A stretch of DNA of 64,000 nt from an uncultured Porphyromonadaceae bacterium. GTDB lineage: Bacteria; Bacteroidota; Bacteroidia; Bacteroidales; Barnesiellaceae_A. The first letter of the stretch is position 1; each line of letters opens with the position of its first letter. Below the pieces are notes generated by a model that saw only the letters and a program-made list of their open reading frames with translations, did no database searches and had not been told where the DNA came from. The position numbers and the translations under genes are program-made. The stretch lies in NCBI GenBank assembly GCA_900538705.1, contig UPZG01000001.1, positions 1 through 64,000 on the forward strand, given 5' to 3'. Positions 25,130-33,226 of this stretch are shown in pieces.

Positions 25130-27418
25130 ATGGAAAAGAAAAGCAATGTTGTGAGCAAACGTTTGCGAAAGCAACTGGATGAATTGGAGCGGAGCAAACG
25201 ATATGATGAAGCTGCCCAACTGTTGGAACCTATTGCCCGGCGAGGCAATGCTGATGCACAATACGAGATGGGAGAACTGCTTTACCATAAAATGGTACAT
25301 GAAGCGGAAGCAGTAGTCAGAAATTACTCCATCTTTGAGAAAGCTATATTTTGGTCAGACTTGTCAAGGAAACCAGAATTATGTAAAGCTGATTTCTCTG
25401 ATTTCAGCAAAATGATTGATTGGTACGAAAAAGCTGCTAAGCAAAAACATATTGAGGCAATGGTAGAACTTGCCGAATGGTATACTCCGATAGTTAGCTG
25501 TTCGTCCGCCAAACACGTAATCAAGCAGTCATCGTTCTTTACCCTAAAATGTGACTTCAATCATGCATTGTCCTTATATATAGAAGCATTAGAAAGCGGC
25601 GGAGATGATTCTTTTTTTGATGTTTGTGTTATAGGAAATCTACTCCATTCGCCTCATGTACCCCAAAAGGTGAAAGATAAAGTAGTGAAAATACTCTATG
25701 TAAGGGCAAAGAAAGGTTGTTACCGTTCTGCTGACCATTTACTTCGCATTTGGGAAAGCAAATACCGAAGCCCACAAAGGAAGCCATATTATGACTTGCA
25801 GATAGACGAGCATGAATTGTTGCATACCGATTGGTTCCGGTTGTTGTTAGATCACGAGGCAGAATGTGAAAAGAAAAACGAGTATTCCGCGGGGGATGCA
25901 CTTCGTTTACTGTCTGATTTGGCTAAGAATGGCAACCAAGAAGCATTGGATATGTTGACGAGTATCGGGATGAAAACGGGAGGCTCGTCTGCTTGTTGGG
26001 CTGGAGATGTCTATTATGAACGTAAGGAATACAAAAAAGCCTTGGAATGCTATTTGGCAGGAGAATATGTGTACAAACTGGGTGGAATGTATGAACGAGG
26101 CGAAGGCACCACACCCGATATGGAAAAAGCATTTTATTATTATAAGCAGGCAAATGACAATTATAACATAGGACGAATGTATGAGCAGGGCCTTGGCACG
26201 AAGAAGGATTTGCGTAAAGCGTTTGAATGTTATCACAAAATTGTTGATAGAAAGATTTATGAGCATGATTCAGAGGAAGCGAAAAACGAAATTCTGTCTG
26301 CTCGCTGTTCATTCCGTCGCTTGAAAAAGATATTGTTCGAGCAAAAGGATGAGATAAGAATGACGGTTGCTGCCAAAGAGCAGAAATCCATTTGCGGATT
26401 CTTGTTCACCAGTTATGGCGATTGCCAATTTACGATAGATTGGGGTGACGGACAAGTGGAAGAGATAAACAATGAGAAAGGGGAAGAAATCCATGCGGAA
26501 CATACGTATGTGAAAAAAGGAGAATGGCATATCTGCTTGAAAAGTGATGAGACTCATACCCTCACCTCTTTCCATTACACTTGCGAAGCGTGTACACTGA
26601 AAGCATTGGATGTAACGCAATGTCCGATACTTATCGACTTGTATTGTGTCAGTCAAGGATTGAAACGTTTGAATGTTTCCAAAAATCCAAGACTGGGACG
26701 CCTGGTTTGCCGCGGCAACAAGTTGAAGATATTGAATATCCGGAAAAATAATCGCCTTACCCAACTTGACTGTTCTGACAACCCGGAGCTTTATCACGTA
26801 GATTGGAATCCACAATACTCAGCATTGACCAAGGTTTGCATGAAAAATATCATAAACCTTGACCAGTTGGGCTTTCTTGACTATTTGCTGAAACGGAACA
26901 AAGGACAAAAATGCGAACCCATCGCGGAAGCCTCGTTTGATCCCGTATTCTTGCCACTCTCTTATTATATGCGCTGCTTGAATTGGAGTGACGTGAAAGC
27001 AAAGATAAAAGAAGGTGGCTATCCAATATGGAAAGAACATTCATGGAAAAAGTATAAATCCGCATTCGATGATATGAGTTCACGAGAAGATTTCCACTAC
27101 ACAGGCATTGACCGTATTGTTTGCGAAGGCGGTTATACCTATTACTGGCTTTATAGCTCCCGTGAAAAAAAGTACGTCGACCGAGATCTTGAAGATGTTG
27201 TTATGAATCTTATGCCTTGGAGTGAAACGCTTGATATGCCTGTGGAGATAAGAGAAAAGGAAGGATGGATGATGTTCCCACAAGTGACTTGGGCAGATGT
27301 GTTTTGTCCCTGTTTCATTGAGATGACCTGTTCGCACTGGAAAGAAACGGAAGAAATTATTCAATGGGAGCGTGATTATTGGGAGCGACATCGCCAAAGA
27401 CAGGAGAAATACGAATGA
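25130..27418 (+). CDS. Multi-domain protein: Sel1/TPR-like repeats, WGDG strand domain and leucine-rich repeats
   Basis: 762 residues, no signal peptide. Region 1 (about 1-395): Sel1-type helical repeats, clearest in AAQLLEPIARRGNADAQYEM, MYERGEGTTPDMEKAFYYY and MYEQGLGTKKDLRKAF. Region 2 (about 415-485): strands around FTIDWGDGQVEEIN, which resembles the WGDG turn of Bacteroidetes surface proteins. Region 3 (about 490-570): irregular leucine-rich repeats (LKALDVTQCP, LKRLNVSKNPRLGRLVC, LTQLDCSDNPELYHVD). Region 4 (to 762): Trp-rich, unassigned. It has the shared promoter and its stop overlaps the start of the phosphoesterase gene (ATGA). Probably a scaffold or effector; function unknown. Confidence 0.75.
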   Translation: MEKKSNVVSKRLRKQLDELERSKRYDEAAQLLEPIARRGNADAQYEMGELLYHKMVHEAEAVVRNYSIFEKAIFWSDLSRKPELCKADFSDFSKMIDWYEKAAKQKHIEAMVELAEWYTPIVSCSSAKHVIKQSSFFTLKCDFNHALSLYIEALESGGDDSFFDVCVIGNLLHSPHVPQKVKDKVVKILYVRAKKGCYRSADHLLRIWESKYRSPQRKPYYDLQIDEHELLHTDWFRLLLDHEAECEKKNEYSAGDALRLLSDLAKNGNQEALDMLTSIGMKTGGSSACWAGDVYYERKEYKKALECYLAGEYVYKLGGMYERGEGTTPDMEKAFYYYKQANDNYNIGRMYEQGLGTKKDLRKAFECYHKIVDRKIYEHDSEEAKNEILSARCSFRRLKKILFEQKDEIRMTVAAKEQKSICGFLFTSYGDCQFTIDWGDGQVEEINNEKGEEIHAEHTYVKKGEWHICLKSDETHTLTSFHYTCEACTLKALDVTQCPILIDLYCVSQGLKRLNVSKNPRLGRLVCRGNKLKILNIRKNNRLTQLDCSDNPELYHVDWNPQYSALTKVCMKNIINLDQLGFLDYLLKRNKGQKCEPIAEASFDPVFLPLSYYMRCLNWSDVKAKIKEGGYPIWKEHSWKKYKSAFDDMSSREDFHYTGIDRIVCEGGYTYYWLYSSREKKYVDRDLEDVVMNLMPWSETLDMPVEIREKEGWMMFPQVTWADVFCPCFIEMTCSHWKETEEIIQWERDYWERHRQRQEKYE

Positions 27419-28002
27419 GACTGGACTATAAAGGAAAACATTTGTTCGCATTTTCGGACACGCATGGTATGCACCGAAAATTAAGCATCCCCAAAGGCAC
27501 AGATATTCTGATTTGCGCAGGGGATGTCGTATCGGATTTTCAAGAGGACGGGTTGAGTGATTTCTTTGACTGGTTTTCTTCCTGTCCGGCACAGCTTCGT
27601 TTATTTGTGCCGGGCAACCACGAAATCATTTTCAACCTTTGTCCGGAAGAAGCCAGCCGATTGATACCTGCAAATGTATCCTTACTTGAAGATTGCGGCA
27701 TAGAATATGACGGCATTACTTTCTATGCCATTTCCAGCAGGATGATTCAGCAAATGCAATGGTTGGGAAGGGAGTGTGGACTGCCTTATAAAACGGACTT
27801 TTTGATTACCCATATTCCTTCGAAAGGCATATTGGATGAAGATATGGGTAGTGAGGTCTTGAAGCAAATAATTTTAGAACGCCAGCCGAAACATCATCTT
27901 TTCGGTCATGTACATTCTAAAGGAGGAGTATGCGAGGAAAAGTGGAGCACAAAGTTTGGCAATGTCTCCACCTTTCAGGCACTTTGCAAAACAAATGATT
28001 AA
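27415..28002 (+). CDS. Calcineurin-like metallophosphoesterase
   Basis: 195 residues. The dimetal motifs are all present in order: FSDTHG, GDVV, PGNHE, THIPSKG and FGHVHS. This is the compact class-III metallophosphatase form similar to small bacterial MPEs. The ATG at 27415 overlaps the TGA of the previous gene, so translation is likely coupled. Substrate cannot be read; relatives act on cyclic nucleotides, nucleic acids or phosphoproteins. The 3' end overlaps the convergent gene at 27999 by 4 bp. Confidence 0.9.
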   Translation: MRLDYKGKHLFAFSDTHGMHRKLSIPKGTDILICAGDVVSDFQEDGLSDFFDWFSSCPAQLRLFVPGNHEIIFNLCPEEASRLIPANVSLLEDCGIEYDGITFYAISSRMIQQMQWLGRECGLPYKTDFLITHIPSKGILDEDMGSEVLKQIILERQPKHHLFGHVHSKGGVCEEKWSTKFGNVSTFQALCKTND

Positions 28003-28790
28003 TCCGAGTTATAGCGTTTCCCGTTTTGGTCTATGATATGCTGGCATACCAGATGGGCTTCCACCCAAAAATCATTTAACCGCAATAAGTCCGGAATGGA
28101 GTAAGGTTTGTGTGTGCAAATATCATGTATGGCATGACACACGATAATGTGCTCCAATTCCGGACGGCGCAAATGCCCTTCTGCCCATGTCACTCCATCA
28201 TCCCATACATCCACACAATGCAGCTGTTCATCCGTCATATCGGAAGTGTTTTGGGACAAGTAATTACAAGAACATTCTTCGATTTCGGGAAGTCCCCCGT
28301 TGTAATCCTCAAGCAAATGGTAAATCAATTCAATCATATAAGCAAAATCAGAACCATAATAACCATCTTCCGGTAAAATCAATATGGAATCTTCGTCATT
28401 ATACACATATTTCAGCGTGCCGGAAACTACATAATCGTCATCAAAAGATTTATCTTTGGGACTGTCAATCAGTGTACGATAGAGGTTTGCCATGCGATGG
28501 TACATCTTCTTGGTCAAACTGTTCAGTAATTCATTTACCGATTCAAAGCGTTTGATTTCCTGCGAAGTGGCTTGGAACATCCGGTTAAGAATCAAGCTCC
28601 GTGTGCCTATCAGATCTTGTATCTTTCCTATCTGTATTGCACCGATATGCCTCAAATCAAGGTTGCCCTTTTCCTGTTCGCCCATGAGCTTTTTGATTTC
28701 CGCTTCCACTTCCAATAATAATGCCCGTTTCTTGTCCACATCATTTTCTTGATAGATGTAGTCTGTCAAATCTTCTGCATATAAATCCAT
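27999..28790 (-). CDS. Unknown helical protein
   Basis: 263 residues, acidic, no signal peptide or membrane segment. The first half is predicted helical with heptad-like charged patterns (KKRALLLEVEAEIKKLMGEQ); the second half has Cys and His residues (ECSCNYL, HIIVCHAIHDICTH) that could bind a metal. I do not recognise a family. The start is ATG 28790 (MDLYAEDLTD), because a longer frame starting at GTG overlaps the shared promoter element at 28817-28852. Confidence 0.6.
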   Translation of the reverse strand: MDLYAEDLTDYIYQENDVDKKRALLLEVEAEIKKLMGEQEKGNLDLRHIGAIQIGKIQDLIGTRSLILNRMFQATSQEIKRFESVNELLNSLTKKMYHRMANLYRTLIDSPKDKSFDDDYVVSGTLKYVYNDEDSILILPEDGYYGSDFAYMIELIYHLLEDYNGGLPEIEECSCNYLSQNTSDMTDEQLHCVDVWDDGVTWAEGHLRRPELEHIIVCHAIHDICTHKPYSIPDLLRLNDFWVEAHLVCQHIIDQNGKRYNSD

Positions 28791-28816
28791 AATCGTCTTA
28801 TTTATTGAATGATGTG

Positions 28817-28852
28817 GCAAAAATAAGTTCACCTTATGCCAAACGAAAGCAT
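28817..28852 (-). promoter_or_regulatory. Shared island promoter element, site D (gene at 27999)
   Basis: In gene direction: ATGCTTT, 3 nt, TTGGCAT, 10 nt, TATTTTTGC. The dyad ATGC-N9-GCAT spans 28836-28852. It sits back to back with site B in one intergenic region. Confidence 0.7.
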
Positions 28853-28893
28853 AGGAATACTTTTCTTTCAGAATAACAAAATCTTTTTAGCGT

Positions 28894-28929
28894 ATGCTTT
28901 AATATGGCATAACTTTACGCGATATTTGC
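28894..28929 (+). promoter_or_regulatory. Shared island promoter element, site B (operon 28955-31363)
   Basis: ATGCTTT, 3 nt, ATGGCAT, 10 nt, GATATTTGC. Dyad at 28894-28910. It drives the unit that contains the WYL regulator, consistent with autoregulation. Confidence 0.7.
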
Positions 28930-28954
28930 ATTATCGAACTCAAAACTTTGTATT

Positions 28955-29818
28955 ATGGAACAACTGACATTCAAATCTTTGCTTACTCGGTTTAGTTTTG
29001 ATGACATCTTACCTGAATTTAAAGCCTTGTATCAAAAGCTAAGGTTTGATTTGTTTGAACAGACGGATTGGAACATTTATCGGGACATATATCAAGACCT
29101 ACGAACACGTAAAGAAAAAGAGGGTAAGTCAAAGTATGCCATTCAAATAAATGAACGTTGGGGTGAGTCGCAATTTGCAGGTTCAAACTGTTGCTTGTTT
29201 TATGAAGAAGAAAATGATTACGACTATCGAGGAATAGGTAGCTATCCCTGTATGTCAGAGATTTTAGGCATGGAAATCATTATCAATAGCGATGTTGCAC
29301 TTTCGTTAAAAGAATTGACGGCAGGGTTGCTTTGGGAGATTACGTATGACAAGCGTAATGGATTAACAGATGTTGATATGGAACATCTTACCTTTAAGTA
29401 TTTGCTTACGCATTTCTGTTTTGATGACATTTTAAGCGATTTCAGGACCTTGTATCAAAGGAATGCACCAAAATCGTTTCTGAAAGCGGATTTGGAAGCT
29501 TATCGAAAGGTGTATCAGCATCTTCAGCTACTTGAACCATCAGAGTCAAAGTACTGCATATATCTGGTATCCCGTTGGGAAGGGTGTTCGCCTTTGATTG
29601 ACATGAATTGTTCCATCTACGATAAAAATAAAGATGAAATTCGTCAGCCTATGGCAACATATCCCATATGGTCGGAAATATTGGACATGAGGATTGTCAT
29701 TGAATATGATATAATAATCAGACCACAAGAACTGACAGCCGGACTTCTTTGGGAAATTACTTATTACGGAGAAACGGAAAAAATGGTTAAAGAGCATCTT
29801 GAAGGAATGTTCAAATAG
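28955..29818 (+). CDS. Unknown protein made of two tandem copies of one domain
   Basis: 287 residues that are an internal duplication: repeat 1 about 1-135, repeat 2 about 142-287. Aligned pairs are LTFKSLLTRFSFDDIL / LTFKYLLTHFCFDDIL, the segments around YPCMSEILGMEIII / YPIWSEILDMRIVI, and KELTAGLLWEITY / QELTAGLLWEITY. The same plan appears once in the protein at 22311-23069. I suspect the DUF6557 family, unverified. No catalytic motif stands out. First gene of an operon with the WYL regulator; function unknown. Confidence 0.7.
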   Translation: MEQLTFKSLLTRFSFDDILPEFKALYQKLRFDLFEQTDWNIYRDIYQDLRTRKEKEGKSKYAIQINERWGESQFAGSNCCLFYEEENDYDYRGIGSYPCMSEILGMEIIINSDVALSLKELTAGLLWEITYDKRNGLTDVDMEHLTFKYLLTHFCFDDILSDFRTLYQRNAPKSFLKADLEAYRKVYQHLQLLEPSESKYCIYLVSRWEGCSPLIDMNCSIYDKNKDEIRQPMATYPIWSEILDMRIVIEYDIIIRPQELTAGLLWEITYYGETEKMVKEHLEGMFK

Positions 29819-29854
29819 TTAATTTTGTAGAAAGAACTCACAAAAAGAAATGAT

Positions 29855-30760
29855 ATGACAAAAGATTTATTCGACAAATACATTTGGTTGGTAGACACTA
29901 TCTATAGAGCTGGGAAAATCACATTTGAGGAAATCAACGAGCGGTGGCTCCGTTCACGATTGAGTGGAGGGGAAGATATTCCATTAAGAACTTTCCATAA
30001 CTGGCGCATTGCCATCGAACAAGTGTTTGATATAAATATCAATTGTAACCGAAAGGGAGGTTATTACTACTATATTGAGAATGCGGATGATATGCAAAAG
30101 GGAGGTATCCGCAATTGGTTGCTTAATACGTTTGCGGTCAATAACCTGATAAACGAAAGCCATCATTTGAAACGCAGGATTCTGTTTGAAGAGATCCCTT
30201 CCGGCAGAAAATACCTCACGCCTGTCATAGAAGCCATGCGTGACGGGTTAGAAATAGAGTTATATTACCAAAGCTATTGGTATGAGGAACCAAGTACCTA
30301 TACGCTACAACCTTATTGCATCAAAGTGTTCAGACAGAGATGGTATGTCATCGGTTTCTGCAAAGAGCGGAATAATATCCGCATCTTTTCTTTGGATAGA
30401 ATACAGCAACTGACTACTTTGGACACGAAGTTCGTTTATCCCAAAGATTTTGATCCTGAAGCCTATTTTACAGATTATTTTGGCATTATGATTGAAAACA
30501 AGAAATTGGAAACGATTCGGATTAAAGTCTATGGAATGCATGTGCAGTATATCCGTTCCTTGCCTTTACACCACTCCCAATGCGAAATTAAGACAACAGA
30601 AGATTATTCTATTTTTGAGTACCGTATGAAACCGACATTGGACTTCAGGCAGGAATTATTTTCAAGAGGAGCAGATGTGGAGGTTCTTGCTCCTTTATCT
30701 TTTCGGGAAGAAATGATTCAGTCGGTGAATAAAATGAGTTTATTATACAATAAACAGTAA
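29855..30760 (+). CDS. WYL-domain transcriptional regulator
   Basis: 301 residues. The N-terminal about 80 residues form a winged-helix DNA-binding part (ITFEEINERWLRSRLS, IPLRTFHNWRIAIEQVF). The central WYL domain has EIELYYQSYW and RWYVIGFC, then RIFSLDRIQQL with the ligand-contact Arg. The C-terminal part (ETIRIKVYGM, FEYRMKPTLDF, VLAPLSFREEMI) fits the WCX extension. This layout matches regulators such as BrxR and CapW that repress phage-defence genes. A TAATTTTG box directly after the previous stop may give it an extra promoter. It is the best candidate to bind the shared dyads. Confidence 0.85.
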   Translation: MTKDLFDKYIWLVDTIYRAGKITFEEINERWLRSRLSGGEDIPLRTFHNWRIAIEQVFDININCNRKGGYYYYIENADDMQKGGIRNWLLNTFAVNNLINESHHLKRRILFEEIPSGRKYLTPVIEAMRDGLEIELYYQSYWYEEPSTYTLQPYCIKVFRQRWYVIGFCKERNNIRIFSLDRIQQLTTLDTKFVYPKDFDPEAYFTDYFGIMIENKKLETIRIKVYGMHVQYIRSLPLHHSQCEIKTTEDYSIFEYRMKPTLDFRQELFSRGADVEVLAPLSFREEMIQSVNKMSLLYNKQ

Positions 30761-30772
30761 TCTCACATACAA

Positions 30773-31363
30773 ATGAAAAAGAAATATACAGATGCTCAAT
30801 CCTATTTTCAAGATTGGGCACAAGTCAAAAGGAAAGAAGTGCAGAATATGGAAGAATCCATGCGGAAAAATCCGTTATATCAAAAGGAAGTGAACCCTAA
30901 GGATGATGAAACTTGGTCAGAGAGATTTCATTTCATACTTCGCAAGGGACTCTCCGAAAAAGAATGGAAAGCGTATCAAAAGAACATAAAACAAGACCGC
31001 TTACGGATTTGGGCTATGTTCATGAATGAGAATCCGGACTACGATTATCATTATTTCTTGAATCTGTTGAAATTTAAATTAGAATGGGTTATTTTCTACT
31101 GGGAGAATTTTGGGCATTTAGCCCGTGCTGAGCAAGACGTTAGTCGGATGCGAACTGCTACAAACCTTTTAGACATTATCATGAATGAAAATTCTGATAC
31201 TCCAATCCCTTATGTGAATATGAGAAACAAACATCGCTTCCGTGTATATCATAAATCGCAGGGTATGTATGAAATTGATAGTGAATATGAAGTTCGCTTT
31301 CGCAAAGCGTATTGTTTATTCTTTAGATTTTTAGAATATCACATGTTAGGATGGTGGGATTAA
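30773..31363 (+). CDS. Unknown protein downstream of the WYL regulator
   Basis: 196 residues, highly charged N-terminus (MKKKYTDAQSYFQDWAQVKRKE), many aromatic residues (YDYHYFLNLLKFKLEWVIFYWENFGH), no signal peptide. I recognise no family. It starts 12 nt after the regulator stop, so it is in the same operon. About 140 bp of AT-rich DNA with direct repeats and a hairpin separate it from tRNA-Leu. Confidence 0.55.
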   Translation: MKKKYTDAQSYFQDWAQVKRKEVQNMEESMRKNPLYQKEVNPKDDETWSERFHFILRKGLSEKEWKAYQKNIKQDRLRIWAMFMNENPDYDYHYFLNLLKFKLEWVIFYWENFGHLARAEQDVSRMRTATNLLDIIMNENSDTPIPYVNMRNKHRFRVYHKSQGMYEIDSEYEVRFRKAYCLFFRFLEYHMLGWWD

Positions 31364-31427
31364 ATTGTTGCTTAATCCTTTTTACTTGCGTTTAATCGCA
31401 TTTAGAAGATATCCAATTAAATGTGAT

Positions 31428-31447
31428 TGGGAACAAAATGGGAACAA
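31428..31447. repeat. Two direct repeats TGGGAACAA near the tRNA-Leu 3' end
   Basis: TGGGAACAA occurs at 31428-31436 and 31439-31447, an 11-nt period (one helical turn). Located 59 bp beyond the 3' end of tRNA-Leu, where integrase arm-type sites are expected. No second copy of the tRNA end was found at the left edge of the island. Confidence 0.5.
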
Positions 31448-31460
31448 TAGATATAAAATA

Positions 31461-31500
31461 AAATCGGCTAAGTGCTGATATTCAATCACTTAGCCGATTT
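31461..31500 (-). terminator. Terminator of tRNA-Leu
   Basis: Perfect 14-bp stem (AAATCGGCTAAGTG) with a 12-nt loop, followed in tRNA direction by a T-rich tract. Confidence 0.8.
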
Positions 31501-31505
31501 ACTTG

Positions 31506-31589
31506 TACCCAGAGCCGGGATCGAACCGGCATGGAAGTGAATCCACTGGTGTTTGAGACCAGCGCGTCTACCAATTCCGCCATCTGGGC
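31506..31589 (-). tRNA. tRNA-Leu (CAA)
   Basis: 84-nt cloverleaf with a long variable arm. Acceptor GCCCAGA/TCTGGGT, D arm GGCGGAATTGGTAGACGC, anticodon loop CTCAAAC (anticodon CAA), T arm GGTTCGATCCC. CCA is not encoded. It marks the right edge of the accessory island. Confidence 0.95.
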
Positions 31590-31839
31590 TTAGCGGGGGC
31601 AAAGATAGTGCTTCGTGTTGACATGTGCAAATTTTAGGATGTTTTTTTGCGGATGTTTTCGTTTTATGTTCAGCTTGTTCACTTTTATGTGGTGTTACGT
31701 TTCAGATATTTGAGGCAATATATTAAGATAATTTATTATAACATCGATAAAGAAAGTAAGTGAAAATGGCGTCTTTTTCGGGATTTTATAGTAAATTAGC
31801 CCTCTCAACAAGAGTTGGATTATAAAAGAAATTTGTGTC

Positions 31840-32916
31840 ATGGAAAACCGGTATTGTGTTATAATGAGCGGTGGTATAGGCCGCAGGTTTTGGCCATTCA
31901 GCCGCACTTCGTGTCCGAAGCAGTTTCTCGATTTTTTTGGCAGCGGACGTACGCTGTTGCAAATGACTTACGATCGTATATCCCGTATCATACCCACAGA
32001 CCATATTTTTATCGTTACCAATGAGGCGTATGCCGCGCTCACGCATGAACAGTTGCCCGAGGTGGCCGAGGAGCGGATTCTGTTGGAGTCGCATCGTCGC
32101 AATACGGCGCCTTGCATCGCATGGGCTACGTATCATATAAAGGCTATCGACCCCGATGCGGTCGTCCTGGTAGCGCCGTCAGACCATCTTATATTGCGCG
32201 AGGATGAGTTCCGCCGTTGTATCGACGAAGGTTTTGAGTTTGTGGCGCGTCACGATAAGTTGCTTACGCTGGGTATTACGCCCAACCGTCCCGAAACGGG
32301 GTATGGCTACATACAGGTGGGCGAGCCTTATGAGAATGAGATATGCTCTGTGAAGACGTTTGTAGAGAAGCCCAATTACGAGATGGCTTGTGTGCTCTTG
32401 GAGAGCGGCGAGTTTTATTGGAACTCGGGCATGTTCTTGTGGAGTGTAAATAGCATTACGCGGGCTTTGGAGCGGTATCTGCCCAATGTGTCGTCGCTCT
32501 TCGAGCAGATAAGCGATCGCATGTGTACCCCCGGTGAGAAGGCGGCTGTTGATGAGGCATATAACCTCTGTCCTGTTATCTCGATAGACTTCGGCGTGAT
32601 GGAGAAAGCCGATAACGTGTGCGTGATGTGTGCCGACTTCGGATGGAGTGACATAGGTACATGGGGCGGCTTGTATGATGTATCACCCAAAAATAGTGAG
32701 GGCAATGTGACGCAGAATTGCAAGACGCTGATGTATGACAGTCGTAATAATTTTGTCGCTGTGAAGGGTGACAAGTTGGTGGTGATAGATGGGTTGAGTG
32801 ATTTTTTGGTTGCCGAGGCCGATGATGTGTTGCTGATTTGTCCCAAAGATAATGAGCAACGTATCCGTCAGTTTGTCACCGATGCTCGCGTGAAGTTTGA
32901 TGATAAGTATATTTAG
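31840..32916 (+). CDS. Mannose-1-phosphate guanylyltransferase
   Basis: Makes GDP-mannose from mannose-1-phosphate and GTP, for surface polysaccharide and GDP-fucose. The 358-residue protein opens with SGGIGRRFWPFSR, a variant of the nucleotidyltransferase GGxGxRLxPLS loop, followed by PKQFLDFFG. VLVAPSDHLI, NRPETGYGYIQVG, FVEKP and EFYWNSGMFLW are the family's active-site segments. It lacks the isomerase (cupin) half of bifunctional ManC. Start ATG 31840. The 250 bp between tRNA-Leu and this gene show no clear promoter. Confidence 0.93.
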   Translation: MENRYCVIMSGGIGRRFWPFSRTSCPKQFLDFFGSGRTLLQMTYDRISRIIPTDHIFIVTNEAYAALTHEQLPEVAEERILLESHRRNTAPCIAWATYHIKAIDPDAVVLVAPSDHLILREDEFRRCIDEGFEFVARHDKLLTLGITPNRPETGYGYIQVGEPYENEICSVKTFVEKPNYEMACVLLESGEFYWNSGMFLWSVNSITRALERYLPNVSSLFEQISDRMCTPGEKAAVDEAYNLCPVISIDFGVMEKADNVCVMCADFGWSDIGTWGGLYDVSPKNSEGNVTQNCKTLMYDSRNNFVAVKGDKLVVIDGLSDFLVAEADDVLLICPKDNEQRIRQFVTDARVKFDDKYI

Positions 32917-33014
32917 AACTATACAAAAGCATACATTAGCTGTAGTTGATAAAGTGTTCTAATATAAAATTGTAGGGGAATAAGATAGAGTAATTAGATA
33001 CATATTTTAGTAAT

Positions 33015-33175
33015 AGGAACGCGTTTTAGCTTGATTCTGTTTTGACAGAAGAATAGATGCCAGTAGGCATTTAGCGAAAGATGCTCTTATTAAATGCGCG
33101 GACTTTTGTTTGTTCTACTGGTAGGTATGCCAAACACCTCTGAATAGGAATCAAGCAAATGTACCGCGCTTTTAA
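33015..33175. ncRNA. Candidate structured RNA
   Basis: In a 580-bp gene gap, GCTTGATTC (33029-33037) pairs with GAATCAAGC (33148-33156) over more than 110 nt. Inside, TGCCAGTAG (33058-33066) pairs with CTACTGGTA (33115-33123), GCATTTA with TAAATGC (33066-33072/33091-33097), and TCTGT/ACAGA forms a small hairpin just inside the outer arm. The nested arms with an asymmetric internal bulge are somewhat like a 6S RNA, but no 6S signature was confirmed. The strand is unknown: TACATTTG on the minus strand at 33157-33164 could be a promoter. Confidence 0.4.
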
Positions 33176-33226
33176 TGTGCGTGTTATTCTGATAAAGGTA
33201 CAGAAGGGAGAGCATGAAAAGCCTGA

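Noticed and set aside
17378..31589. Duplicate of the tRNA-Leu end at the left island edge as an att site
   Set aside because: I looked for the tRNA-Leu 3' end near 17.4-18.1 kb and found no convincing copy; a CCCAG match near 17.4 kb is too short.
33015..33175. Assignment as 6S RNA
   Set aside because: Only overall shape is similar; no conserved 6S bubble sequence or covariation could be checked, so left as candidate structured RNA.
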